Shown: piece by piece, positions 15,668-24,495 of the stretch
Layout: each line of letters begins with the position of its first letter
Numbering within the stretch: the stretch's first letter is position 1
Origin: Desulfuromonadaceae bacterium
GTDB taxonomy: Bacteria; Desulfobacterota; Desulfuromonadia; Desulfuromonadales; Geopsychrobacteraceae
Length of the DNA stretch: 24,509 nucleotides
Reading direction: 5' to 3'
NCBI GenBank assembly: GCA_030639985.1
Contig: DAOWKG010000129.1
Span: 1-24,509, forward strand
Program-made: the position numbers and the translations under genes
Notes under the pieces: model-generated
Told to the model about the DNA's origin: nothing
The model's input: the letters and a program-made list of their open reading frames with translations, nothing else
The model's database searches: none

Positions 15668-16302
15668 TTCAGTCGATTGGCAAGGTTTACAGCCTTAAAC
15701 GGCAAGGGGATGCGGCTCAGTTGCAGATTTTGAGTAGTCTGGTTGATGATGATCTGCAGTTGGGTGAAAGTATCGCCGTAAATGGTGCTTGTCTAACGGT
15801 TACTGCATGGGATAGTAGTAGTTTTACCGTTGATGTATCACCAGAAACGCTGCAATGTACAACCTTGGGGAAGCTTCGGGCAAATCAGCCGGTCAATCTT
15901 GAGCGCGCTTTACGTCTTTCTGATCGTCTGGGTGGTCATCTGGTCAGTGGGCATATCGATTGTGTCGCTACGGTTAAGCGGCGCTATCAGGATCATAATG
16001 CTGTCAGGATTGAATTCAGTGTCCCTGCCGAGGTGATGCGCTATCTGGTTGCTAAAGGATCTGTTGCTATTGATGGTATCAGTTTGACGGTTAACGCTGT
16101 TGCTGCGGATAAATTTTCGGTTGCCGTTATCCCCCACTCACTGGAGATGACAACGTTAAATGGTTGTCGCGAAGGATCGCAGGTGAACATTGGAACAGAT
16201 CCAGTGGGTCGATATGTTGAACGGTTACTACCGGGGAGAAGTGACTCACCGGATGGATCGAAGCTGAGTCTGGACTTTCTTGCTAAAAATGGTTTTATGT
16301 GA
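15652..16302 (+). CDS. ribE: Riboflavin synthase, alpha chain
   Basis: This enzyme dismutates two molecules of 6,7-dimethyl-8-ribityllumazine into riboflavin and the RibA-derived pyrimidine. It is called ribE or ribC in different species. The 216-residue protein begins MFTGLIQSIG, the standard start, and consists of two repeated lumazine-binding barrels (~1-95 and ~97-190). Matching motifs are ESIAVNGACLTVT in the first and GSVAIDGISLTVN in the second; GHLVSGHIDCVATV begins the second barrel. The start codon lies inside ribD (16-base overlap), preceded by AGGAGATA. It is followed after 44 bases by ribBA. Confidence 0.97.
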   Translation: MFTGLIQSIGKVYSLKRQGDAAQLQILSSLVDDDLQLGESIAVNGACLTVTAWDSSSFTVDVSPETLQCTTLGKLRANQPVNLERALRLSDRLGGHLVSGHIDCVATVKRRYQDHNAVRIEFSVPAEVMRYLVAKGSVAIDGISLTVNAVAADKFSVAVIPHSLEMTTLNGCREGSQVNIGTDPVGRYVERLLPGRSDSPDGSKLSLDFLAKNGFM

Positions 16303-16346
16303 GATAACTTGCGGTCGAATTGAACTAAAATTAGAGGAATATTCTG

Positions 16347-17552
16347 ATGATGATTAAGAAAATAGAAGCAGCACTTGACGATATCCGTCAAGGTAAAATG
16401 GTGATTCTGGTTGATGATGAAGATCGTGAGAATGAGGGCGATCTGGTCGCAGCGGCCGAGTTGATAACCCCTGAAATTGTAAATTTCATGGCCACCGAAG
16501 GGCGCGGACTGATCTGTCTCTCGCTGACTGAAGCGCGGGCTGATGAACTCGATTTGCCGCTGATGGTGACCGATAACAGCTCCTCTTTTGGTACCGCTTT
16601 TACCGTTTCAATTGAAGCACGTAAAGGGGTAACCACTGGGATTTCAGTAGCTGACCGAGCGCGAACTATCCAGGTTGCCGTTGCCGATGATACTACGGCA
16701 TATGACATAGCTCGTCCCGGCCATATTTTTCCGTTACGAGCCAAAAAGGGCGGTGTCATGGTACGTACCGGCCAAACTGAAGGTTCGGTTGATTTGGCCA
16801 GGCTTGCCGGCCTTAAACCTGCCGGGGTTATCTGTGAGGTCATGAACGAGGACGGCACCATGTCGCGGATGCCACAACTCGAGGTTTTTGCCGCCAAGCA
16901 CGATCTTAAAATTATTTCGGTTGCCGATATTGTTGCCTACCGGATGTGTAAAGAATCGCTGGTGCAGCGTGCTGCTGAAACTACAATTCCAACCCCGTTT
17001 GGGGGCGATTTTAAGGCAATAGTTTACGAAAATGATGTTGATAGTGCTCAACATATTGCCTTGGTAAAAGGTGTAATTAATGGTGCTGAGCCGGTATTGG
17101 TAAGGGTTCACTCCGAATGTTTGACCGGCGATGTGTTCGGGTCGCAACGCTGTGATTGTGGTGAACAACTGCATGCCGCGATGGCACAGATTGATGCTGA
17201 AGGATCAGGGGTTATCCTCTACATGCGTCAAGAGGGGCGTGGTATCGGTCTAGTCAATAAAATTAAGGCCTATGCGTTACAAGATCAGGGACACGATACG
17301 GTAGAAGCGAATCATGTTTTAGGTTTTAAGGACGATTTACGTGATTATGGTTTGGGCGCACAAATTCTTTCTGATCTCGGAATTAGTAAGCTGCGGTTGA
17401 TGACCAACAACCCGAAAAAAATTGTTGGACTTGAAGGTTATGGTTTAGAAATTGTTGAGCGGGTGCCAATTGAAATGGCAGCAAAGCAAGATAATATTAA
17501 ATACTTAAAAACTAAACGGGAAAAAATGGGACATATCCTGGAAAATCTTTAG
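16347..17552 (+). CDS. ribBA: Bifunctional DHBP synthase/GTP cyclohydrolase II RibBA
   Basis: RibBA supplies both riboflavin precursors: DHBP from ribulose-5-phosphate (N-terminal domain, ~1-200) and the pyrimidine from GTP (C-terminal domain, ~205-401). Domain one has [11 protein letters not shown] with the metal ligand Glu28, [12 protein letters not shown] and [10 protein letters not shown]. Domain two has [20 protein letters not shown] with the three zinc cysteines and RQEGRGIGL (catalytic region). One oddity is at residue 143: Gln stands where E. coli RibB has the metal ligand His153 (GHTEA versus GQTEG here). I believe this variant occurs in related RibBA proteins, but it deserves checking. 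GAGGAA precedes two tandem ATGs. The partner enzyme RpiB, encoded nearby, makes ribulose-5-phosphate. Confidence 0.95.
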   Translation: MMIKKIEAALDDIRQGKMVILVDDEDRENEGDLVAAAELITPEIVNFMATEGRGLICLSLTEARADELDLPLMVTDNSSSFGTAFTVSIEARKGVTTGISVADRARTIQVAVADDTTAYDIARPGHIFPLRAKKGGVMVRTGQTEGSVDLARLAGLKPAGVICEVMNEDGTMSRMPQLEVFAAKHDLKIISVADIVAYRMCKESLVQRAAETTIPTPFGGDFKAIVYENDVDSAQHIALVKGVINGAEPVLVRVHSECLTGDVFGSQRCDCGEQLHAAMAQIDAEGSGVILYMRQEGRGIGLVNKIKAYALQDQGHDTVEANHVLGFKDDLRDYGLGAQILSDLGISKLRLMTNNPKKIVGLEGYGLEIVERVPIEMAAKQDNIKYLKTKREKMGHILENL

Positions 17553-17561
17553 GAGGTTGTG

Positions 17562-18050
17562 ATGACTAAAATAATTGAAGGAAATCTCGAAGCTAAAGGT
17601 TTTCGCTTTGGCATTATTGTCAGCCGTTTTAATAGTTTTATCTCTGAACGATTGTTGGAGGGGACACTTGATACCTTGATCCGACATGGTGCTGATGAAG
17701 CGCAATTGACGGTTGTGAAAGCGCCGGGTGCATTTGAAATTCCCTTGGTAGCGCAAAAAATGGCGAATGCTGACAGTTATGATGCGCTGATTTGTCTTGG
17801 GGCGGTAATCCGTGGTGGTACACCCCATTTTGAATATGTCAGTGCCGAAGTGACCAAAGGTATTGCCGCTGTGTCTTTACAAGCTGGTCTGCCGATAGCA
17901 TTTGGGGTCTTGACCACCGATTCGGTTGAACAAGCAATTGAACGTGCTGGCACCAAAGCAGGCAATAAAGGGGTTGAAGCGGCCATGAGTGCGATCGAGA
18001 TGGTGAATTTGTTGGGAGAGGTCAGTAAATGCCAAACAACCGCCGTATAG
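17562..18050 (+). CDS. ribH: 6,7-dimethyl-8-ribityllumazine synthase
   Basis: RibH joins DHBP from RibBA with the aminopyrimidine from RibD to form lumazine, the substrate of riboflavin synthase, and usually assembles into pentamers or 60-mer shells. The 162-residue product has [10 protein letters not shown] (~18-27), [10 protein letters not shown] (~53-62), [14 protein letters not shown] with the catalytic His (~81-94), and [23 protein letters not shown] (split here: the GVLTTD and ERAG-KAGNKG blocks, ~113-134). The ATG at 17562 is five bases after a full AGGAGG that overlaps the ribBA stop; a GTG three bases earlier is too close. The 3' end overlaps nusB by 22 bases. Confidence 0.97.
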   Translation: MTKIIEGNLEAKGFRFGIIVSRFNSFISERLLEGTLDTLIRHGADEAQLTVVKAPGAFEIPLVAQKMANADSYDALICLGAVIRGGTPHFEYVSAEVTKGIAAVSLQAGLPIAFGVLTTDSVEQAIERAGTKAGNKGVEAAMSAIEMVNLLGEVSKCQTTAV

Positions 18051-18502
18051 GGCGTGAGTATGCGCTGAAAATGTTGTTCGCGCTCCAGCTTGACAAAGAG
18101 CAGTCGGGGCCAAACCAATTGCTTGAAACTTTTTGGAACAATTTTCGTTTTGCCGATGACGCATTAGGTGAACCACTTGATATATTGGAAGCACCACTGA
18201 CTACCGCTGCCAAATTATATACTGAAAAGATAGTAACCGGTGTGGTTGAATTTCGTGCAGTTATTGATAAAGAATTAACCGAGACGGCTAAAAATTGGTC
18301 GGTAGCTCGGATGGCACCGGTGGACTTGTCAATTTTACGGATTGGCACCTATGAACTACTTTACTGTCCTGATGTCCCGGTTCCAGTAGTGATAGATGAA
18401 GCTATTGAGATAGCTAAACGTTATGGCACTAAAGAATCTCCGGCTTTTATAAATGGGCTGCTGGATAAAATAGCGAAGAATTTGATTAAAAAAAATAGTT
18501 GA
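18029..18502 (+). CDS. nusB: Transcription antitermination factor NusB
   Basis: NusB binds boxA RNA with ribosomal protein S10 to keep RNA polymerase processive on rRNA operons. The 157-residue helical protein starts [18 protein letters not shown] (~5-22), the family N-terminus. Conserved C-terminal blocks are [21 protein letters not shown] (residues ~90-110, seen as WSVARM then [12 protein letters not shown]) and [27 protein letters not shown] ([14 protein letters not shown] then FINGLLD). It begins inside ribH (22-base overlap) with GGGAGAGGT upstream; ribH-nusB is a very widespread pairing. A perfect 7-bp inverted repeat overlaps its stop codon. Confidence 0.96.
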   Translation: MPNNRRIGREYALKMLFALQLDKEQSGPNQLLETFWNNFRFADDALGEPLDILEAPLTTAAKLYTEKIVTGVVEFRAVIDKELTETAKNWSVARMAPVDLSILRIGTYELLYCPDVPVPVVIDEAIEIAKRYGTKESPAFINGLLDKIAKNLIKKNS

Positions 18503-18516
18503 TAATAGAATTATCA
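18500..18516 (+). repeat. Perfect inverted repeat at the nusB stop/hom leader
   Basis: TGATAAT (18500-18506) and ATTATCA (18510-18516) flank AGA and include the nusB stop codon. A short T-stretch (GATTTT) follows but is too weak to call a terminator. It lies five bases before the hom ribosome-binding site and could affect translation or RNA processing. Confidence 0.4.
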
Positions 18517-18531
18517 GATTTTGAGGGTATT

Positions 18532-19842
18532 ATGAGCACAATCAAAGTTGGTTTACTTGGGTTTGGTACTATAGGCACCGGTGTTGTCAGAAATTTTCAA
18601 CGTAATAGTGAAATTATGCGTCAGCGACTTGGTAGCGGTTTGGAATTAACCAAAATTGCTGACCTTGATATTGATACTGACCGTGGTGTGCAGTTAGAAT
18701 CTGGGATATTGACCAGCAATGTTGATGAAGTTATTGCTAATCCTGAAATAGATATTGTTATTGAGTTGATTGGCGGTTATGAACCAGCCAAAAGTTTTAT
18801 TCTCAAAGCTATAGCTAATGGTAAGCACATCGTTACTGCCAATAAGGCTCTAATGGCAATCCATGGTCAGGAAATAATTGCTGCTGCCAATAAACAGGGT
18901 GTTACGGTGATGTTTGAAGCGGCTGTTGGTGGTGGCATTCCAATTATTTCCTCGATTAAAGAAAATCTGTGTAGTAATGAGTTTAGTTCTGTTCTTGGCA
19001 TTTTGAATGGTACATGTAATTTTATCCTTACCAAGATGACAGATGAGGGCAGCGATTTTGCCCCGGTATTGCAGGAGGCGCAGGATTTAGGCTATGCTGA
19101 AGCAGATCCTACCTTTGATATCGAGGGAATCGATACCGCGCACAAAATTGCTTTGTTATCGGCACTTTGTTTCGGGACAAGCGTCGATTTTGAGCAAGTT
19201 TATGTTGAAGGGATTACAAAAGTTTCAGCCGTAGATATCGAGTTTGCTGATCAAATGGGCTATAAAATAAAGCTTTTGGCGATTGGCAAAAATCATGGTG
19301 ATCAGATCGAAGTTCGGGTCCATCCGACGATGATACCAAAGACTTACCAGCTTGCCGAAATTAATGGAGTATTTAATGCGGTACGTTTAGTTGGTGACTT
19401 TGCCGGACCCACTCTCCTCTATGGCAGCGGTGCCGGTATGGATGCTACCGCAAGTGCAGTAATGGGCGATGTGATTGCCATCAGCCGCGATATTAAAGCC
19501 GGTGGTAAGCCCCGAGTACCAATTATGGGCTACTGTGATGACCAGATCAAAGCTCTGCCTATCATGGCAATGAGTGAGGTTGTCAGCCACTACTATTTAC
19601 GCTTTACCACTGCTGATCAAACTAGTGTGTTGGCTAAAATAGCCGGTTGTCTCGGCAGTCATAATATCAGTATCCAATCGATGTTGCAGCCTGAGGAGCG
19701 TGAAGTAGACTCGGTATCTATTGTCTTGATGACTCATGAAGCAAAAGAGGCTGATATTGCTGCCGCGTTAGTTGAAATTGAGAAACTTGATGTGGTATTG
19801 CAACCAACATGTTTGATTCGGGTTGAAAACGACCCGGTTTAG
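18532..19842 (+). CDS. hom: Homoserine dehydrogenase
   Basis: Hom reduces aspartate semialdehyde to homoserine, the branch point to threonine, methionine and isoleucine. The 436-residue protein has the nucleotide-binding GLLGFGTIGTG (~7-17), the catalytic-region lysine Lys105 in VTANKALMA, FEAAVGGGIPII (~128-139), GILNGTCNFILTKM and LGYAEADPTFDIEGIDTAHK (as GYAEADPT and EGIDTAHK). A C-terminal ACT domain (~350-430, LRFTTADQTSVLAKIAG) suggests feedback by threonine or a related amino acid. The ATG at 18532 has GAGGG four bases upstream; a TTG at 18499 would add an unusual 11-residue tail. thrS, consuming threonine, lies downstream but separate transcription is likely because a tRNA promoter intervenes. 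Confidence 0.96.
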   Translation: MSTIKVGLLGFGTIGTGVVRNFQRNSEIMRQRLGSGLELTKIADLDIDTDRGVQLESGILTSNVDEVIANPEIDIVIELIGGYEPAKSFILKAIANGKHIVTANKALMAIHGQEIIAAANKQGVTVMFEAAVGGGIPIISSIKENLCSNEFSSVLGILNGTCNFILTKMTDEGSDFAPVLQEAQDLGYAEADPTFDIEGIDTAHKIALLSALCFGTSVDFEQVYVEGITKVSAVDIEFADQMGYKIKLLAIGKNHGDQIEVRVHPTMIPKTYQLAEINGVFNAVRLVGDFAGPTLLYGSGAGMDATASAVMGDVIAISRDIKAGGKPRVPIMGYCDDQIKALPIMAMSEVVSHYYLRFTTADQTSVLAKIAGCLGSHNISIQSMLQPEEREVDSVSIVLMTHEAKEADIAAALVEIEKLDVVLQPTCLIRVENDPV

Positions 19843-19870
19843 TCAAATTTGTAACAAAAAATAAAATGGC

Positions 19871-19900
19871 TTGACAGTATTGAAGTTGTTTTGCTACAAG
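19871..19900 (+). promoter_or_regulatory. Promoter of tRNA-Val (and probably thrS)
   Basis: A perfect -35 TTGACA (19871-19876) is followed by TACAAG (19895-19900) in an extended -10 context (TGC just upstream) at 18 bases, or CTACAA at 17 bases. Initiation near 19907 would start the transcript about ten bases before the mature tRNA. Confidence 0.65.
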
Positions 19901-19916
19901 AAGTCCGGTTAGTTAC

Positions 19917-19991
19917 AGGCACGTAGCTCAGTGGGAGAGCACTTCCCTGACACGGAAGGGGTCGGCGGTTCAATCCCGCCCGTGCCTACCA
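19917..19991 (+). tRNA. tRNA-Val (anticodon GAC)
   Basis: The 75-base sequence folds into a full cloverleaf. The acceptor stem is AGGCACG with CGTGCCT and the D-arm GCTC/GAGC has an AGTGGGA loop. The anticodon stem CTTCC/GGAAG encloses loop CTGACAC, so the anticodon is GAC (reads GUC and GUU valine codons). A short GGGTC variable region follows, then T-stem GGCGG/CCGCC with loop TTCAATC. The 3' end is ACCA, so discriminator A and CCA are encoded. It has its own promoter and is followed by a hairpin with a T-run ahead of thrS. Confidence 0.97.
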
Positions 19992-19998
19992 TTAACAT

Positions 19999-20049
19999 GC
20001 ATCTTATTTTAATCGTTTGGTTCGGGGCATCTGTAAGATGCCTCTTTTT
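19999..20049 (+). promoter_or_regulatory. Terminator with competing antiterminator pairing in the thrS leader
   Basis: Terminator: GGGGCATC (20024-20031) pairs with GATGCCTC (20037-20044, one G-U) around TGTAA, followed by five Ts (20045-20049). Alternative: GCATCTTA (19999-20006) pairs perfectly over 8 bases with TAAGATGC (20034-20041), which would take up the terminator's right arm. The thrS GTG is only 16 bases past the T-run, leaving no space for a separate promoter. Whether the switch is regulated is unknown; the terminator itself is well supported. Confidence 0.6.
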
Positions 20050-20065
20050 GTTTGAGGTGGATATT

Positions 20066-21982
20066 GTGGCGTTATTGCAGATAGAACTACCTGATGGTTC
20101 GGTAAAATCGGTTGAGCCGGGAACAACTTCCCACGACATCGCCCTTACTATTGGTGAGGGTTTAGCACGCCAGTCAATTGCAGCCCGGTTTAACGGCGAT
20201 TTAGTTGATTTGTCCAAACCGTTAACTGAATCCGGCTCCCTCGCCCTGATTACCCAGAACGCCCCTGAAGCATTAGAAATAGTCCGACATTCTTGTGCCC
20301 ACTTGATGGCGCAAGCAGTTAAATCTCTCCATGGCGATGCCGTACAGGTCACCATCGGTCCAGCCATAAAAGATGGTTTCTATTACGATTTTCATAGTGA
20401 AACCAAAAAATTTGTCCCCGAAGATTTTGCCATTATTGAAGCAAAGATGAAAGAGCTGGCAAAGGCTGATCAGACTATTGTTCGTGAAGAGATGAGCCGT
20501 GCCGATGCGATTACACTGTTTCGCAAGATGGGTGAAGACTATAAGGTTGAGTTGATTGAAGACCTTGATGCCGAAACCGTCTCGCTTTATCGTCAGGGTG
20601 ACTTTGTCGATCTTTGCCGTGGCCCGCATGTGCCGCGTACCGGAATGCTTAAGGTCTTTAAATTGACCAGCCTTGCCGGGGCCTATTGGCGTGGCGATGA
20701 GCATAATGCCATGCTCCAGCGGATTTATGCGACGGCATTTCTCAATAAAAAAGAATTGAAAGCACATCTTTTTCGTCTTGAAGAGGCGCGAAAACGGGAT
20801 CACCGCAAGCTCGGCAAGGAGATGGATCTTTTCTCCTTCAGTGAGGACGCCGGTGGCGGTTTGGTGCTTTGGCATCCAAAAGGTGCCATGCTGAGAACCA
20901 TCATCGAAGATTTTGAGCGCAAAGAGCATGTGAAGCGTGGCTATGAACTCGTCGTTGGACCCCAGATTCTTAAAACTGATCTCTGGAAAATGTCGGGGCA
21001 CTACGATAATTATCGCGAAAATATGTATTTTACTGAGGTAGACGGGCAGGGCTATGGTATTAAGCCGATGAACTGTCTGGCCCACATGTTGATCTACAAA
21101 TCGAAACCACGCTCTTACCGCAATTTGCCGATTCGCTATTTCGAACTTGGTACTGTTTACCGCCATGAAAAATCTGGTGTGCTCCATGGGTTACTACGAG
21201 TGCGTGGTTTTACTCAGGATGATGCCCACATTATTTGTCGTCCCGATCAAATTGATGCTGAAGTCAAAGGGGTGATGAAATTTGTTCAAGATGTAGCGTC
21301 AATTTTTGGTTTTGAATATGTGATGGAGCTGTCGACCCGTCCCGAAAAATCAATTGGCAGTGATGCCGACTGGGAGCAGGCAACGGCAGCGCTACGAAGT
21401 GCCCTTGATGATAGTGGTCAACCATATGAACTCAATGAGGGTGACGGTGCTTTTTATGGGCCAAAGATCGATGTTAAACTCAAGGATGCCCTTGACAGAG
21501 AGTGGCAGTGTGCTACTATTCAGTGCGATTTTACTTTGCCAGAGCGCTTTGATTTGAATTATGTTGGTGCTGATGGTGAAAAACATCGTCCGGTTATGTT
21601 GCACCGGGTCATTGTCGGTTCAATCGAACGTTTTATTGGGGTTTTAATCGAACACTACGCAGGCAGCTTCCCGCTCTGGCTTTCGCCGGTTCAGGCGATT
21701 GTCCTGAATGTTACAGACAATCAAGCTGAATATGCACAACAAGTATTTGAACAGTTGCGTGAAGCAGGCGTCAGAGTTGAGCTTGATGTTCGCAATGAAA
21801 AACTTGGCTTCAAAATTCGCGAAGCGCAATTGGCTAAGATTCCTTACATGTTGGTCATTGGTGATCGTGAAGTTGAAAATAAGACCGTTGCACCTCGATA
21901 TCGAGATGGTAATAATCTGGAATCTGTAAGTGTTGCCGATTTTATCAGCATGGTCGAAGCAGATAGTGCCAAGTATAAATAA
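20066..21982 (+). CDS. thrS: Threonyl-tRNA synthetase
   Basis: ThrRS charges tRNA-Thr and edits misacylated serine. The 638-residue protein has an N-terminal TGS domain (~1-62), the editing domain with [11 protein letters not shown] (~75-85) and the HxxxH-type zinc-like motif, class II core motifs, and a C-terminal anticodon-binding domain (~535-638, [12 protein letters not shown] at its start). The catalytic zinc ligands are Cys337 (PMNCLAH), His388 (DDAHIIC) and His513 (LHRVIVGS), equivalent to Cys334, His385 and His511 of E. coli. The start is GTG at 20066, six bases after GAGGTG, which gives the usual length. An in-frame ATG at 19931 lies inside the tRNA gene and is rejected. A short terminator follows before infC. 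Confidence 0.97.
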   Translation: MALLQIELPDGSVKSVEPGTTSHDIALTIGEGLARQSIAARFNGDLVDLSKPLTESGSLALITQNAPEALEIVRHSCAHLMAQAVKSLHGDAVQVTIGPAIKDGFYYDFHSETKKFVPEDFAIIEAKMKELAKADQTIVREEMSRADAITLFRKMGEDYKVELIEDLDAETVSLYRQGDFVDLCRGPHVPRTGMLKVFKLTSLAGAYWRGDEHNAMLQRIYATAFLNKKELKAHLFRLEEARKRDHRKLGKEMDLFSFSEDAGGGLVLWHPKGAMLRTIIEDFERKEHVKRGYELVVGPQILKTDLWKMSGHYDNYRENMYFTEVDGQGYGIKPMNCLAHMLIYKSKPRSYRNLPIRYFELGTVYRHEKSGVLHGLLRVRGFTQDDAHIICRPDQIDAEVKGVMKFVQDVASIFGFEYVMELSTRPEKSIGSDADWEQATAALRSALDDSGQPYELNEGDGAFYGPKIDVKLKDALDREWQCATIQCDFTLPERFDLNYVGADGEKHRPVMLHRVIVGSIERFIGVLIEHYAGSFPLWLSPVQAIVLNVTDNQAEYAQQVFEQLREAGVRVELDVRNEKLGFKIREAQLAKIPYMLVIGDREVENKTVAPRYRDGNNLESVSVADFISMVEADSAKYK

Positions 21983-22000
21983 TTTTAAACATTATTTAAT

Positions 22001-22021
22001 GACCCTATAGTGGGTCTTTTT
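22001..22021 (+). terminator. Short terminator between thrS and infC
   Basis: GACCC (22001-22005) and GGGTC (22012-22016) form a 5-bp stem around TATAGT and are followed by five Ts (22017-22021). The stem is short, so partial termination is more likely than complete. It lies 38 bases before the infC start. Confidence 0.55.
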
Positions 22022-22059
22022 GTGGTCGGATTTATTGTGCTTTTAAAAGGAGTGAGGTC

Positions 22060-22572
22060 ATAGCTAAGGACACGAACATCAATGAGGCAATTCGTGCTCG
22101 GCAGGTACGAGTTATAAATAATGACGGTGAGCAAATGGGTATTTTGACCACCGAACAAGCCATGGCTCTCGCAGAAGAACAGGGACTTGATCTGGTTGAG
22201 GTATCGCCACAGGCCGACCCACCAGTTTGTCGGGTTATGGACTATGGTAAATATAAATACCAGCAAGCCAAGCGTGCTTCTGAAGCTAAGAAAAAACAGG
22301 TACGGGTCGAGATTAAAGAAGTAAAAATGCGGCCTAAAACTGATGACCACGATTTCCAGTTTAAGATCAAGCATGCGCGCCGTTTTCTGGAAGAGGGAAA
22401 CAAGGTTAAGTTGACGATCATGTTTCGTGGTCGTGAGAATGCCCACCCTGATCAGGGGTTGAAGCAGTTAACCAAGGCGGTTGAAGCTCTTAAAGATATT
22501 GGTCAGGTTGAGTCGAAACCAAATAAAATGGGTCGTTTCATGATGATGATGATCGGTCCGATTAAAAAATAA
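22060..22572 (+). CDS. infC: Translation initiation factor IF-3 (AUA start)
   Basis: IF-3 binds the 30S subunit and rejects non-initiator tRNAs and non-standard start codons. Homologous sequence begins well before the first ATG (22135). The frame reads A-K-D-T-N-INEAIRARQVRVIN from codon 2, and the only sensible start is ATA at 22060, seven bases after AAAGGAG. This gives 170 residues, the usual IF-3 size. Conserved blocks are LDLVEVSPQADPPVCRVMDYGK (as DLVEVSP and PPVCRVMDYGK, residues ~46-65), IKEVKMRP, and KVKLTIMFRGRE-AH in the C-domain. AUU or other rare starts in infC are a known autoregulatory device because IF-3 blocks them. infC-rpmI-rplT is the standard operon. Confidence 0.93.
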   Translation: MAKDTNINEAIRARQVRVINNDGEQMGILTTEQAMALAEEQGLDLVEVSPQADPPVCRVMDYGKYKYQQAKRASEAKKKQVRVEIKEVKMRPKTDDHDFQFKIKHARRFLEEGNKVKLTIMFRGRENAHPDQGLKQLTKAVEALKDIGQVESKPNKMGRFMMMMIGPIKK

Positions 22573-22623
22573 ATTATTAAATATTTGCTGATTAAATAAA
22601 CATGCAAGTAAGAGGAGAAAAAA

Positions 22624-22821
22624 ATGCCAAAGATTAAAACTAATCGTGGTGCTGCTAAGCGTTTTCGTAAGACCGGCACTGGTAAAATCAGACGTAATAA
22701 AGCTTTTACCAGCCACATTCTTACCAAGAAATCTACCAAACGGAAGCGTGATTTGCGCCAGTCAATTATTGTCGCAAAAGCTGATGCCAAGAATGTTTCC
22801 CAACTGATTCCTTATTTGTAA
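22624..22821 (+). CDS. rpmI: 50S ribosomal protein L35
   Basis: L35 is a small basic protein of the 50S subunit. The 65-residue product starts [14 protein letters not shown](R)[12 protein letters not shown], the typical L35 N-terminus, and continues [15 protein letters not shown]. About a third of its residues are basic. Length matches the usual 64-66. AGGAG lies six bases before the ATG, 51 bases after infC. It is followed by an unusually structured 113-base spacer before rplT. Confidence 0.97.
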   Translation: MPKIKTNRGAAKRFRKTGTGKIRRNKAFTSHILTKKSTKRKRDLRQSIIVAKADAKNVSQLIPYL

Positions 22822-22829
22822 ATCGATTT

Positions 22830-22903
22830 ACTGCTTTACTGGCAGTGAGGTTGTGAACTGTGGGGACAATCTCCCCCTGCAGATCTGACCACGGCAAATG
22901 CCG
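22830..22903 (+). promoter_or_regulatory. Three hairpins in the rpmI-rplT spacer (possible L20 control region)
   Basis: Within the 113-base gap lie three stems: ACTGC/GCAGT (22830-22846), GGGGA/TCCCC (22862-22876) and CGGCA/TGCCG (22892-22903). None has a following T-run, so they are not terminators. L20 is known in other bacteria to bind its own mRNA and repress translation, and this spacer is a natural place for such a site. The function here is inferred. Confidence 0.4.
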
Positions 22904-22934
22904 AAAAAACTACTATTGAGAAGGAGCAAGTGAG

Positions 22935-23291
22935 ATGGCAAGAGTAAAAAGAGGTTTTAAGGCCAGACGTCGTCGTAACAAAGTTTTGAAACTCGCTAAA
23001 GGTTACCGTGGCGCCAGAAGTAAGTTGTTTCGTTCAGCTACAGAAGCAGTTGATCGGGCTCTTAATTACGCTTATCGGGATCGTAAAGTTAAAAAGCGGG
23101 ACTTTCGCGCCCTCTGGATCGCCAGAATCAATGCTGCTGCCAGAATTAACGGTCTCTCCTATAGCCGTTTGATCCATGGCTTGAAGTTAGCTGAAGTTGG
23201 TTTAGATCGTAAGATTATGGCAGATCTCGCCGTAAATGATCCTGCAGGATTCACTGTTGTGGTTGATGCCGCTAAGGCGAAACTACAGTAG
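22935..23291 (+). CDS. rplT: 50S ribosomal protein L20
   Basis: L20 is needed for early 50S assembly and in several bacteria represses its own operon. The 118-residue product begins [20 protein letters not shown]. It has [12 protein letters not shown] (~22-33) in the long N-terminal helix, then [20 protein letters not shown] (~49-68) and [12 protein letters not shown] (~73-84) in the globular rRNA-binding domain. Length is standard. AAGGAG lies eight bases before the ATG. A strong terminator follows, so it closes the infC-rpmI-rplT unit and separates it from pheST. Confidence 0.98.
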   Translation: MARVKRGFKARRRRNKVLKLAKGYRGARSKLFRSATEAVDRALNYAYRDRKVKKRDFRALWIARINAAARINGLSYSRLIHGLKLAEVGLDRKIMADLAVNDPAGFTVVVDAAKAKLQ

Positions 23292-23309
23292 ACTATTTAA
23301 AGTCATATT

Positions 23310-23345
23310 AGGGAGATGAGGTTTTCGGCTTCATCTCCCTTTTTT
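23310..23345 (+). terminator. Strong intrinsic terminator after rplT
   Basis: A 12-bp stem (23310-23321 with 23329-23340, core AGGGAGATGA/TCATCTCCCT, one inner G-U) closes a 7-base loop and runs into six Ts (23340-23345). It ends the infC-rpmI-rplT transcript. Confidence 0.92.
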
Positions 23346-23370
23346 GTTTCCGGGCAAATTATTTAGCTTT

Positions 23371-23402
23371 ATATGAGATCAATTAAACAATTAATTTCAT
23401 AT
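23371..23402 (+). repeat. 14-bp imperfect inverted repeat upstream of pheS
   Basis: ATATGAGATCAATT (23371-23384) and AATTAATTTCATAT (23389-23402) are complementary with one G-T and one C-A mismatch, around an AAAC loop. It lies in the 111 bases between the rplT terminator and pheS, where the pheST promoter is expected. It could be an operator or leader hairpin. I could not define a confident promoter beside it. Confidence 0.4.
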
Positions 23403-23432
23403 GATTTTGGTAGTTTGCATTTGTTCTGTTAG

Positions 23433-24473
<1,041 letters not shown>

Positions 24474-24495
24474 TATTAGCTAAGGATACCGACCA

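Noticed and set aside
16388..16897. 169-codon open frame antisense to ribBA
   Set aside because: Mirror of the strongly conserved DHBP synthase domain; serine- and arginine-rich with no known family pattern.
19931..20065. An in-frame ATG at 19931 that would add 45 residues to ThrRS
   Set aside because: It lies inside the tRNA-Val gene and crosses a terminator; the added residues do not resemble ThrRS. GTG at 20066 with GAGGTG gives the normal TGS-domain start.
18532..20066. T-box riboswitch upstream of thrS
   Set aside because: No AGGGTGGNACCGCG-type T-box sequence was seen. The only structure is the simple terminator with a competing helix.
20273..21187. 304-codon open frame antisense to thrS
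   Set aside because: thrS on the other strand is unmistakably coding. The antisense product shows no recognisable motif, and no ribosome-binding site or promoter supports it.
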